From Cyanobium sp. FGCU52 (GTDB lineage: Bacteria > Cyanobacteriota > Cyanobacteriia > PCC-6307 > Cyanobiaceae), in assembly GCA_024958715.1 (NCBI GenBank), contig JANWUS010000053.1:1-64000 (forward strand): a stretch of 64,000 bases of DNA, read 5' to 3'. How positions within the stretch are numbered: position 1 is the first letter of the stretch; each line of letters begins with the position of its first letter. A program made the position numbers and the translations under genes. The notes below the pieces were generated by a model. The model worked only from the letters and a program-made list of their open reading frames with translations, searched no databases and had not been told where the DNA came from. Shown piece after piece: positions 1-6,630 of this stretch.

Positions 1-37
1 TCCGCCTTGGGCGCGCCGGAAAAGCCCGCAAACGTAA

Positions 38-355
38 TTCAGCAAGCCCTATTTAAATCACTTCCTGCTCTACGCAGATCTATTGACGCCTGCCGATGGA
101 GTCAGCTGTGTTGGCGAGTTTCTTGGCGACTGGTTTATTCACAAGGCCATGTGGTCCAACAAAACCACGGTCAAGGCCAATGCCACCAGCCTGAAGAAGT
201 TCTATGGCTTCATGGCCGAGCGAGGGCTGATCAAGCCTGAAGAGTTCGCCTCACTGAAACAGCAGATCAAGGATGAGCTTCCGGACTGGCTGGACGCTGT
301 CGAGAGATACAACAACCCGGATACTGACCTCCTTGAGGATGGCTGGCCGATCTGA
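38..355 (+). pseudogene. Integrase-like (SAM-like N-terminal) remnant
   Basis: This reading frame encodes a pattern (LNHFLLYADLLTPADG, then DWFIHKAMW, SLKKFYGFMAERGLIK and PDWLDAVERYNNPD) that I associate from memory with the helical core-binding domain of tyrosine-recombinase-like proteins. No catalytic R-H-R-Y domain follows; the frame ends at 355. In the same frame a TAA at 35-37 interrupts what reads as a continuing N-terminal part (RRKSPQT, stop, FSKPYLNH), so the gene looks broken or truncated by the window edge. The only start inside is TTG at 83. Codon use is less GC-extreme than in the neighbours. It could instead be a short intact hypothetical protein starting at TTG 83. Family assignment is by pattern only. 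Confidence 0.4.
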
Positions 356-423
356 AATGGAGGTCGCGCCGCAGCCGCAGATGTTGCCTGGCTGCGGCTG
401 CGGGCTTGTCACAGCTGGTGAGG

Positions 424-1443
424 TCAGCCGGCCTGGTGCGGTTCCGCAGTGCGCACCTCCTGGTGATGGTCTGCCAAGCGCACCTCCCGGTGCGACACCA
501 GAAACGCCTCGATCCAGTCGTGGTGACGCTTCTGCAGGATGCGATCAGCGATCGTCGTTGCCTCCTCAGGGATGGAGAAGCGCTTGCGGAATCCCTGGGT
601 GAGGGCCTCCAGCAGGGGGCGAGGGAGCTGGCGGATGGCGCCGTGCAACGTGCGGATCGTGGCCGCATCGAGGGGGAGCAGCCCCGGATCCTGCTGGGAT
701 GCAGGGGCGGCAGCCTGAGCAGAGGGCTCTGCTGGTGTCGATGCCCTTGCCTGGTGCTGCGCAGCCGGCTGGGCCTGGCGGGGCTGGACCGCTGGGCGTT
801 CTTGAGCCGCTGAGCTGGTGACCTCGCGCTGGCGCTTGTCATAGAGGGCGAGGCCAAACGGGTTCCCGAAGGTCATCAGCGCCCGCTTCATGGCATCGGT
901 CTCGGCCTCCTTGAGAGCCGATTCATGGGCCTGGCCCAGATCCACGTCGATGCCATGTCCGGCACCACTCCCCTCGCGGACCAGGGGCACCAGGCCACCG
1001 GCCGTGACAGTGACGCGGACGCGGGCGGTATAGGTGACGCCCCAGCCAGGCTTCTGGTCCCGGCCAATCAAACGTTCGGCCTGTGCGACACAGCGGACGG
1101 CGATGGTTTGGCGCTGCCAGCCATCGAAGCCAAAGATGCGGTTGGCTTCGGCGATGGCTTGCCAGCCCTCCAGGTAGCTCACGCGGCTGCGGCCCTGCTC
1201 CCGCTGGCGGACGTTGGCCCGATCGAGCGGGGCGGAGAGGGCAGCGAGCTGCTCGGGGGAGAAGCCAGGGGGCTGAACCGGGACGGCGCCCGACACGGAT
1301 TCCGGCGCGGATGGAGGGAGCGCCTCGCTGAGATCAGAGGAGCGGATCAGATCCAGGGCCGATGGAGGACTCTGGCTGGGTCGAGGAGGAGCGGGGCGGC
1401 TGGTGCTACGGGCCCCGTTGGCAGAAGGAACGGCGACGGTCAT
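424..1443 (-). CDS. Rad52/Rad22-family single-strand annealing protein
   Basis: The protein has 339 residues. Residues 1-55 are Pro/Ser-rich and probably disordered. The Rad52/Rad22 domain follows (about 58-205), with GFSPEQLAALSAPLD, SYLEGWQAIAEANRIFGFDGW, the beta strand YTARVRVTV, GHGIDVD, and the hallmark helix ESALKEAETDAMKRALMTFG. A low-complexity Ala/Gln/Pro linker and a basic C-terminal helix complete it. Rad52-type proteins coat single-stranded DNA and anneal complementary strands; in bacteria they mostly come from phages or plasmids. It is the last gene of a minus-strand trio after the Gp157-family and SLOG genes, which supports a mobile-element recombination module. The family is confident; the specific role is inferred. 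Confidence 0.85.
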   Translation of the reverse strand: MTVAVPSANGARSTSRPAPPRPSQSPPSALDLIRSSDLSEALPPSAPESVSGAVPVQPPGFSPEQLAALSAPLDRANVRQREQGRSRVSYLEGWQAIAEANRIFGFDGWQRQTIAVRCVAQAERLIGRDQKPGWGVTYTARVRVTVTAGGLVPLVREGSGAGHGIDVDLGQAHESALKEAETDAMKRALMTFGNPFGLALYDKRQREVTSSAAQERPAVQPRQAQPAAQHQARASTPAEPSAQAAAPASQQDPGLLPLDAATIRTLHGAIRQLPRPLLEALTQGFRKRFSIPEEATTIADRILQKRHHDWIEAFLVSHREVRLADHHQEVRTAEPHQAG

Positions 1444-1525
1444 GGCGTTGGAAGCAATGGTGTGAGGAGGGGAGAGGGCCCCGGCTGCTCAGCCAGGACC
1501 CCACCTGTGAGGGGGCTTTGCCCCC

Positions 1526-2146
1526 TCAGCCGATGCGCCAGGAGCGGCGAGAAAGGAGCTGTGCACCGGTGATCTGCTGGCCGGCTTTGAGGGCCTCCTT
1601 GATGGCGGCCTTGTCCGGCTTGCTGGTGGTCGTGAAGCTCAGCCACGCGGGATCGAGGGCCTGCTCGTCGTCGATCACCACGGCAGAGGACTTACGGGAG
1701 GTGAGCTCGTGATTCGGGAACGAGAAGCGGGTGGCTGCGGGCTGCAGCCGGGTGAGGACCAGGACCAGGGAGTCCTCCAGCGCGTCGGCCCGGCTGGCAT
1801 CGGAGCGGGAGAGATCGGTGAGCCGCTTGGCCTGCTGCTGGCGGTAGGCGGCCTGGCCGCGGAGGTGCTCGATCACCCAGCAGGTGGCATCGGCCTTGGC
1901 GGCGAGGGCCTGCTTGTTGCCCTCTTCTGCCAAAAGGGCCGCTTCCAGTTCAGCCAGGGCGGACTGGCGCTGCTCCAGGTCATCGGTCTCCAGCTGCTCG
2001 GCCAGCTGGCCGATGGCAGTAGTGAGCTCCTGGGCCTCGATGCCCAGCTGCCAGAGCGAACCGGTGCGCTGGAGGGAGCAGGACGGCCCGGCGGCCTGGG
2101 GGAGAGATGGGGAGAGAGGAACGGCGTGGGCAGTGAGAACAGCCAT
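1526..2146 (-). CDS. Siphovirus Gp157-family protein
   Basis: The protein has about 206 residues and is dominated by a long helical, coiled-coil-prone region (QLAEQLETDDLEQRQSALAELEAALL, shown here only in part by its heptad pattern of Leu and Glu). It ends with a small domain containing SFPNHELTSRKSSAVVID and the helix DKAAIKEALKAGQQITGAQL. That organisation is typical of the phage Gp157 family, which commonly sits next to single-strand annealing proteins in phage recombination cassettes. The start is placed at ATG 2146, where the usual start-like sequence MAVLTAHAV begins; an in-frame start at 2173 would add nine hydrophobic residues. It lies between the SLOG gene (52 bp) and the Rad52 gene (82 bp). 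The biochemical role is unknown. Confidence 0.7.
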   Translation of the reverse strand: MAVLTAHAVPLSPSLPQAAGPSCSLQRTGSLWQLGIEAQELTTAIGQLAEQLETDDLEQRQSALAELEAALLAEEGNKQALAAKADATCWVIEHLRGQAAYRQQQAKRLTDLSRSDASRADALEDSLVLVLTRLQPAATRFSFPNHELTSRKSSAVVIDDEQALDPAWLSFTTTSKPDKAAIKEALKAGQQITGAQLLSRRSWRIG

Positions 2147-2197
2147 GGGGATGTGAATGGGAAAGAGGAACAAGAGGAACGGGGCGGCGGATGCCGC

Positions 2198-2719
2198 TCA
2201 GGCGGCGAGGGGCTCCGGTGAGAAGAGCGGCGGCACTTCCATCACCACCACCGGCACCGGCGCACGGGAGGAGCAGCGGCGGGCCTGCTGCACCAGCGAG
2301 GCCGTGCCTGCTCCGCCGGGGAAGGCGATCACCAGCACCGAGGTGCTGAACGCTGGGGAGGTGTGGGCCTGGGCCTCCACCAGGGCCTGCTCAAGGAGAA
2401 GGCGATTGCGGATGGGGCCGGCAGCGCGGCCATGGCGGCGCCAATCAGCAGCGAGGGACTGGACCCGCCAGCCGAGCTGATGGGCGGCACGGCCGATGGC
2501 GCGATCAGCGCCACGGGCCCCGCCATGCAGCAGCAGATGGACAGGCCGGCCACCGCTGCGCTGGAGCAGGGCGGAGGCGATGCGCTCCTGTGGCCAGACG
2601 AGATCACGGCCACCAGCGGCGACGATGACGACCGAGCGATGGGCCAACGCCGGCGGCGGCAACAGGCCAGGAAGAGACAATGCAGCGGCCTGGGCCACTG
2701 CAGCAGAGGACAAGCTCAT
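2198..2719 (-). CDS. SLOG-fold (DUF2493, YspA/YpsA-related) nucleotide-binding protein
   Basis: The protein has 173 residues. Features visible are a beta strand leading into VVIVAAGGRDL, HLLLHGGARGADRAIGRAA, a D-W strand with an R-N turn (GPIRNRLLL), and the late Gly-rich loop VIAFPGGAGTASLVQQA. These match the SLOG Rossmann-like fold of DUF2493 proteins, which bind nucleotides or nucleotide-derived ligands and are abundant in phages, plasmids and some defence loci. It is the promoter-proximal gene of the trio with Gp157 and Rad52. The first 25 residues are Ala/Leu/Pro-rich and outside the domain, so the start may lie further in. The ligand cannot be deduced from sequence. Confidence 0.7.
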   Translation of the reverse strand: MSLSSAAVAQAAALSLPGLLPPPALAHRSVVIVAAGGRDLVWPQERIASALLQRSGGRPVHLLLHGGARGADRAIGRAAHQLGWRVQSLAADWRRHGRAAGPIRNRLLLEQALVEAQAHTSPAFSTSVLVIAFPGGAGTASLVQQARRCSSRAPVPVVVMEVPPLFSPEPLAA

Positions 2720-3168
2720 GGGCTACAGAGCAAACGAACGGGGCAAGTTGTCCGAGGATTTCGTTGCCGCAGGCGATGGGCTCGTGGCCTTTGGCGCTGG
2801 TCTTATTCTACCAGTACAAACGCACTAGACAGCGGGCAGAGTGGCTGCAGGGCAATGGATCTACACAAAGCAAAGCCATGCGCTGATGGATCAGGAAGCT
2901 GATAAGCAGACCCGCCAGATTTAACGCCGAATGCCCAGCTGACCGCGCAGCCGCGCGAGGAAATTTGGGGCCTTCCTCTTCCCCATCAACGCGTGCGAAG
3001 GCCCGGCCACCGCAGCCGCGGGAGAGCGGCCATGCCCTCCACCCCCATACCGGCCCGGAGCGGAGGGCGGCGGCGGCTGGCCGATGCACGCCACGGCGCA
3101 GCCCCATAGGGGCAAGCCGTGGCACGCTGAAGGACGGCCGTCGCCGACCGGAGCCCTGCGGCGGTTGC
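2720..3168. other. Gene-free stretch of the island
   Basis: I see no convincing gene in these 449 bases. The frames that stay open on either strand have Pro/Arg/Gly-rich translations without recognisable motifs. The part at 2740-2930 is clearly less GC-rich than the surroundings and lies upstream of the SLOG gene, so it probably holds that gene's promoter; reading the minus strand, TAGAAT (around 2804-2809) could serve as a -10 element, but no good -35 is evident. Confidence 0.4.
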
Positions 3169-3555
3169 TCAGCCCCAGGGAACGTCCAGGAACTCCACCA
3201 GCAGCACGCCCCGGTGGGTGCCATGGATCCTCACCAGGCCCGACTTGGCAGCGCGCTCCATGCCAGGACGCTCCTTGCGCACCTGCTCGGCGCTGGCCAG
3301 CACCCGCACCCAGCCGCCGGTCATGAAGTCCTCGCTGCCCGTCTCGAAGGCCTGCAGCCGGCGGTGCTGGTTGCTGTTGCGCTCGTAGTACAAGCCTCCC
3401 CCCGTGGGATCGGTCCCCTCTGCCCAGACCTGATCCACCATCAACTTCCCGATCGCCAGTGGGTCCCGTGCCGCTGCGTCGATGGCCTCACCATCAAGCA
3501 CCAGGGGGTTGCCCGGGTCGTCACGGTTGTCGGAAACGATCAGGCGAGTGGACAC
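3169..3555 (-). CDS. Hypothetical protein
   Basis: This 128-residue protein is soluble, mixed charge, and has no membrane segment or signal peptide. Sequence landmarks are MSTRLIVSDNRDDPGNPLVLDG, EAIDAAARDPLAIGKLMVDQVW, GGGLYYERNSNQHRRLQAFETG and a C-terminal RGVLLVEFLDVPWG. Amino-acid composition is that of a real protein and not of a GC-rich shadow frame. I do not recognise a family. It is the gene closest to tRNA-Pro on the island side and is separated from it by a repeat-rich 200 bp. It may belong to the island. Confidence 0.6.
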   Translation of the reverse strand: MSTRLIVSDNRDDPGNPLVLDGEAIDAAARDPLAIGKLMVDQVWAEGTDPTGGGLYYERNSNQHRRLQAFETGSEDFMTGGWVRVLASAEQVRKERPGMERAAKSGLVRIHGTHRGVLLVEFLDVPWG

Positions 3556-3641
3556 AACCCCAGCCCTTGGCAGATCAGGACATCAATCATCGAGGCCCCA
3601 CGGCGATCTGTCTTCAGTGGCCCATCCAGTCCGATGGAGCA

Positions 3642-3722
3642 TGGGAGAGAACCTCTCCCATCTGGAGCGGGAGAGATCAACCGGCGGGGAGCGGAGCGGG
3701 AATCTCTCCCCAAATCTCTCCC
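3642..3722. repeat. Cluster of ATCTCTCCC direct and inverted repeats
   Basis: Within about 80 bp there are a perfect hairpin TGGGAGAG-AAC-CTCTCCCA (3642-3660), a GGGAGAGAT copy (3669-3677), and two direct ATCTCTCCC copies (3702-3710 and 3714-3722). The GGGAGAGAT and ATCTCTCCC copies can pair with a 9-bp stem. The block lies between the hypothetical gene and the 3' end of tRNA-Pro. It could be a recombinase accessory site, iteron-like binding sites or a terminator; the sequence alone does not decide. Confidence 0.6.
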
Positions 3723-3752
3723 ATCTCCCTTGGTCAATCGGTGAAAAGTCAA

Positions 3753-3826
3753 TCGGGGCGACAGGATTCGAACCTGCGACCTAGTGCTCCCAAAGCACCC
3801 GCGCTACCAAGCTGCGCCACGCCCCG
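3753..3826 (-). tRNA. tRNA-Pro (anticodon UGG)
   Basis: On the minus strand the 7-bp acceptor stem is CGGGGCG paired with CGCCCCG, the discriminator is A, the T arm carries GGTTCGAATCC, and the anticodon stem GTGC/GCAC closes the loop TTTGGGA, giving anticodon TGG for proline. No CCA is encoded after the discriminator base. The 3' end faces the island on its left, which is the usual orientation when a tyrosine recombinase integrates at a tRNA gene. Confidence 0.95.
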
Positions 3827-3848
3827 CCGGAGGCAGTGTACGCGGGGA

Positions 3849-4010
3849 TCAGCGGGGGGCTGTGGCCGCTTCCGCGCGGGGGAGTCCGGTGAGGGTGCTG
3901 CCTGGCTGTCCGGCTGGGCGGGGCAGCGGCATGTTCAACACCACCAGGAGAAAACCCAGGCTGCTGAACAGGGCAACGAGCATGGAGCGGGTGCTGGAAG
4001 CCGGACCCAT
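3849..4010 (-). CDS. Single-helix membrane mini-protein, unknown
   Basis: This frame encodes 53 residues, beginning MGPASSTRSMLVALFSSLG. A single hydrophobic helix spans about residues 9-27 (MLVALFSSLGFLLVVLNM region), followed by a Pro/Gly-rich tail ending TAPR. The size and layout resemble the many one-helix small proteins of cyanobacterial thylakoids, but it matches none that I know by sequence. It lies just 5' of tRNA-Pro (22 bp away) on the same strand. A less GC-rich stretch upstream (4011-4060) could hold its promoter. It may be a real small gene; evidence is the transmembrane pattern and plausible composition only. Confidence 0.45.
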   Translation of the reverse strand: MGPASSTRSMLVALFSSLGFLLVVLNMPLPRPAGQPGSTLTGLPRAEAATAPR

Positions 4011-4177
4011 AATGTGCGTCTACCCTATTCCTTTACGACTTTAAACCAGGTTGCTGATGGTGGATGCCGCAAAGTTGCTGAAACCCTGATGCAAGGATCC
4101 GCTGACAACATCACCATAGGGGGTGGTCCGGATCGATCGCAGAGTGTACAACGTTGAGACTGCTGGCTCTGCGGGCC

Positions 4178-4414
4178 ATGGCTGTTCACACCGTCAGCGT
4201 TGAAGGGGGGGCCGCCTTCCCCTGTCCCGACGATCGGCCCATCCTGTTCGTGGCCTGGGAGCAGGGCGTGATGCTGCCCTTCTCCTGCAGGGTCGGGGGG
4301 TGCGGCCGCTGCAGTGCCCGCGTGCTGAGCGGCAGGGTGGAGCCTTCGGCGGAAACGGAAGCCCGCCTCTGCAGCACCTATGCGCTGAGCGACTGCACGA
4401 TCGCCCTGGCCTGA
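4178..4414 (+). CDS. Small [2Fe-2S] ferredoxin-like protein
   Basis: The 78-residue protein reads AVHTVSVEGG at the start and carries the plant-type ferredoxin cluster motif C-x4-C-x2-C (SCRVGGCGRCSARVLSG) and a fourth Cys in EARLCSTYAL. Canonical plant-type ferredoxins are about 96-98 residues; this one is trimmed in the loop between the third and fourth Cys and at the C-terminus. It likely carries electrons in the cytoplasm, though no partner is encoded beside it. I chose ATG 4178 over the TTG at 4154 because homologous ferredoxins start directly with this first beta strand. It is monocistronic, facing the convergent sepF-like gene. Confidence 0.8.
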   Translation: MAVHTVSVEGGAAFPCPDDRPILFVAWEQGVMLPFSCRVGGCGRCSARVLSGRVEPSAETEARLCSTYALSDCTIALA

Positions 4415-4440
4415 TCGCGGACGGGCGCCCTCCGTGGTAA

Positions 4441-4719
4441 TCAGCCGGCTGGCTCGCCCTCATCCCGGTTGATCGCCACCAGGGCCGGGGCGAACAGGAA
4501 CACGGTGTCCCCCAGCCGCTCCGACTGGCCATCCATGGCAAAGACCCCGCCGGAGACGAAGTCGATGGTGCGCTGCGCTTCTTCGGGATCCATCTCGCCC
4601 AGGTGCAGCACAACGGTGCGTTGCTGCTGAACCGCCTGCACGGCCGTCATGGCGTCCTCATAGCGGGTGGGGTGCATGACCACCACCTCGGGTTGCCAGT
4701 TGCCGAAGGGGGTCTCCAT
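4441..4719 (-). CDS. SepF-core family protein
   Basis: The 92-residue protein matches the SepF fold: EVVVMHPTRYEDAMTAVQAV, RTVVLHLGEMDPEEAQRTIDFVSGGVFAMDG, then ERLGDTVFLFAPALVAI. SepF (Cdv2/Ylm F) tethers FtsZ to the membrane using an N-terminal amphipathic helix, a long linker and this C-terminal core. Here only the core is present; the membrane-binding helix and linker are missing. It may therefore be a cytosolic paralogue of a full SepF encoded elsewhere. It is convergent with the ferredoxin gene and divergent from the small gene at 4847. Confidence 0.75.
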   Translation of the reverse strand: METPFGNWQPEVVVMHPTRYEDAMTAVQAVQQQRTVVLHLGEMDPEEAQRTIDFVSGGVFAMDGQSERLGDTVFLFAPALVAINRDEGEPAG

Positions 4720-4815
4720 GGCCGGGGCGGAGCTGCCGCGAAGGGCGAGGCCCCAGTCTGCCTGCCGCTGGTGCTTCCTGCTCCGAGGGGCTGGCGCCTG
4801 GGCCGTGGACCGCTA

Positions 4816-4831
4816 GTGTTGAAACCAACAC
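4816..4831. promoter_or_regulatory. 16-bp palindrome GTGTTG-AAAC-CAACAC
   Basis: A perfect 6-bp inverted repeat with a 4-base centre sits 15 bp before the start codon of the small gene at 4847, between it and the divergent sepF-like gene. Position and symmetry fit a repressor operator or a 5'-leader hairpin. No known regulator motif is recognised. Confidence 0.4.
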
Positions 4832-4846
4832 ATGCGGAGGTCGGTC

Positions 4847-5032
4847 ATGGGTGAGCACGTGGACAGGCCCGCCTGTGTCTCCGGTTTCGAAGGCGGTGAC
4901 AGCACCTCTCTGAAGTGGGGGTCCGACGGTGAGCTCACCCCCCTGGATCTGCACCGGATCCTCGCCCGGCTGTGCGTCGACGATCCCCAGGTGTGCGGCG
5001 GCCTGGAGGACGGCTGCCTGCCCTCGGCCTGA
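4847..5032 (+). CDS. Small Cys-containing hypothetical protein
   Basis: The 61-residue protein starts MGEHVDRPACVSGFEGG and ends GLEDGCLPSA; a central amphipathic segment reads LTPLDLHRILARLCVDDP. It has four cysteines and no membrane segment. A GGAGG Shine-Dalgarno sequence (4836-4840) lies six bases before ATG 4847, which favours this start over the in-frame ATG at 4832. It converges on ridA with a 7-bp gap. No family is recognised. Confidence 0.5.
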   Translation: MGEHVDRPACVSGFEGGDSTSLKWGSDGELTPLDLHRILARLCVDDPQVCGGLEDGCLPSA

Positions 5033-5039
5033 CGACCGC

Positions 5040-5435
5040 TCAGCTGAGCTGGGCGATGGCATCGATCTCCACGCGCGCCCCCTTCGGCAGGGCGGCCACC
5101 TGGACGCAGGCCCGGGCCGGGGCCACCTCGCCGTCGAACAGTTCGGCATAGAGCGCGTTTACCCGCGCGAAATCCGCCAGATCCACCAGGTACACCGTGG
5201 TGCGGACCACCCGGGCGGGGCTGGTACCGGCCGCCGCCAGCACGGCGCGGAGGTTGGCGAGCACCTGGCGGGTCTCAGCTTCGACGTCGCCGTCGCCCAC
5301 CATCGCGCCACTGACGGGATCCAGCGCGATCTGACCGGAGCAGTAGAGCACCCCACCGGCCTTCACGGCCTGGTTGTAGGGGCCGACGGGGGCGGGGGCG
5401 GCGTCGGTGCGGACGGCTTCGGCGGCGCTGCTCAT
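5040..5435 (-). CDS. ridA: RidA/YjgF enamine/imine deaminase
   Basis: The 131-residue protein is the usual length for RidA, which hydrolyses reactive 2-aminoacrylate and related imines made by PLP enzymes. Family landmarks are APVGPYNQAVKAGGVLYCSGQ, the loop with GDVEAETRQVLANL, and the C-terminal ARACVQVAALPKGARVEIDAIA, in which the arginine (PARACV) binds the substrate carboxylate. It is divergent from the ABC ATPase gene, whose start is about 28 bp away. It acts in the cytoplasm as a trimer. Confidence 0.9.
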   Translation of the reverse strand: MSSAAEAVRTDAAPAPVGPYNQAVKAGGVLYCSGQIALDPVSGAMVGDGDVEAETRQVLANLRAVLAAAGTSPARVVRTTVYLVDLADFARVNALYAELFDGEVAPARACVQVAALPKGARVEIDAIAQLS

Positions 5436-5463
5436 GCCTCAGGGGAAGATAGGAACCGAGCCT

Positions 5464-6630
5464 ATGGCCTGCCCTGCGCCCGTGACCGCGCTCCATACCG
5501 CCGCCGACTCCATCGCCACCCCCTCCCTCTCCTCTGCTGCCGCTCGGGTTGATGTCGATCACCTGCGTCTCACCGATCTCTGGCACCGCTACGCCGGCGC
5601 GGCGGACGGCGCGTGGACCCTGCGCGGCATCGACCTGCGCCTGGCCCCGGGTGAACTGGTGGGTCTGCTGGGCCCCTCCGGCTGCGGCAAGACCACCCTG
5701 CTGCGCTTGATCGCCGGTTTCGAGCAGCCCGCCCGGGGAGAGGTGGCGATCGACGGCCGACTGGTGGCCGGCTCGGGGCGCTGGCTGGAGCCGGAGCGCC
5801 GGGGCGTGGGCATGGTCTTCCAGGACTACGCCCTGTTCCCCCATCTGGATGCCTGGAGCAACGCCTGCTTCGGCCTGCGCCGGGGCCAGGATCCGGCCCG
5901 GGCCGCCTGGCTGATGGACCTGCTGGGCCTGGGCGGCCTGGAGCGCCGTTACCCCCACGAGCTCTCGGGCGGTCAGCGCCAGCGGCTGGCCCTGGCCCGC
6001 GCCCTTGCGCCGGGTCCTGCCCTGGTGCTGCTCGATGAACCCTTCTCCAACCTCGATGTGGAGGTGCGTCTGCGGCTGCGCAGCGAGCTGCCGGAGGTGC
6101 TGGCCCGTTGCGGTGCCGGTGGCCTGCTGGTGACCCACGATCCGGAGGAGGCCCTCGCCATCTGCGATCGGGTCGGCGTGCTGCGGGAGGGGGTGCTGCA
6201 CCAGTGCGCCTCCCCCCGCGATCTGGTGGACCGTCCTGCCACCGCCTTCGTGGGCCGCTTCCTGCTGCAGGGCAACCTGCTGCCTGCCCAGCACGATGGT
6301 GAGATCGTGACGACGCCCCTGGGCCGGCTCGCCTGCACCGGCCCGGCCGGCGACCCCCCGCCGGCGGCGGTCGCCGGCGATCCGACCGAGGTGATGGTGG
6401 GCGATCAGGCTTTGCAGTTCGAGGCCGATCCGGACGGGCCGGCCGTGGTCTGCGGCCGGGAGTTTCTCGGCCGCGACTGGCGCTACCGGATCCGCTGCGA
6501 TCACCTCCCCCTGCAACTGCGCTTGCCCCTGGGCAGGGATCTGGCCAGCGGCCAGCGAGGGCATCTGCGGTTGATGCCGGGCGAGCCTGCCCGGCTGTTC
6601 CCCTGCGGCCGGCCGCTGGTGGCGCTCTAG
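5464..6630 (+). CDS. ABC transporter ATP-binding protein, Fe3+/FutC-like
   Basis: The protein has about 388 residues. The nucleotide-binding domain shows Walker A GPSGCGKTT, Q-loop (VFQDYALFPHL), signature LSGGQRQRLALARAL, Walker B LVLLDEPFSNLD and the switch His (LLVTHDPEEAL). A C-terminal beta-rich region (about 245-388) resembles a TOBE-type regulatory domain. Such subunits energise iron(III), polyamine or sulfate importers; the early region and DEPFSNLDVEVRL pattern are most like FutC/FbpC. No permease or binding protein lies nearby, so it is an orphan ATPase. I chose ATG 5464 because the in-frame ATG at 5407 would run into the divergent ridA gene. It converges with the phosphatase gene with a 4-bp overlap. 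Confidence 0.85.
   Translation: MACPAPVTALHTAADSIATPSLSSAAARVDVDHLRLTDLWHRYAGAADGAWTLRGIDLRLAPGELVGLLGPSGCGKTTLLRLIAGFEQPARGEVAIDGRLVAGSGRWLEPERRGVGMVFQDYALFPHLDAWSNACFGLRRGQDPARAAWLMDLLGLGGLERRYPHELSGGQRQRLALARALAPGPALVLLDEPFSNLDVEVRLRLRSELPEVLARCGAGGLLVTHDPEEALAICDRVGVLREGVLHQCASPRDLVDRPATAFVGRFLLQGNLLPAQHDGEIVTTPLGRLACTGPAGDPPPAAVAGDPTEVMVGDQALQFEADPDGPAVVCGREFLGRDWRYRIRCDHLPLQLRLPLGRDLASGQRGHLRLMPGEPARLFPCGRPLVAL

Noticed and set aside
2808-3224. Minus-strand frame of 138 codons in the island gap
   Set aside because: Its Trp/Arg/Pro/Gly-rich translation lacks any structure and overlaps the better-supported gene at 3169.
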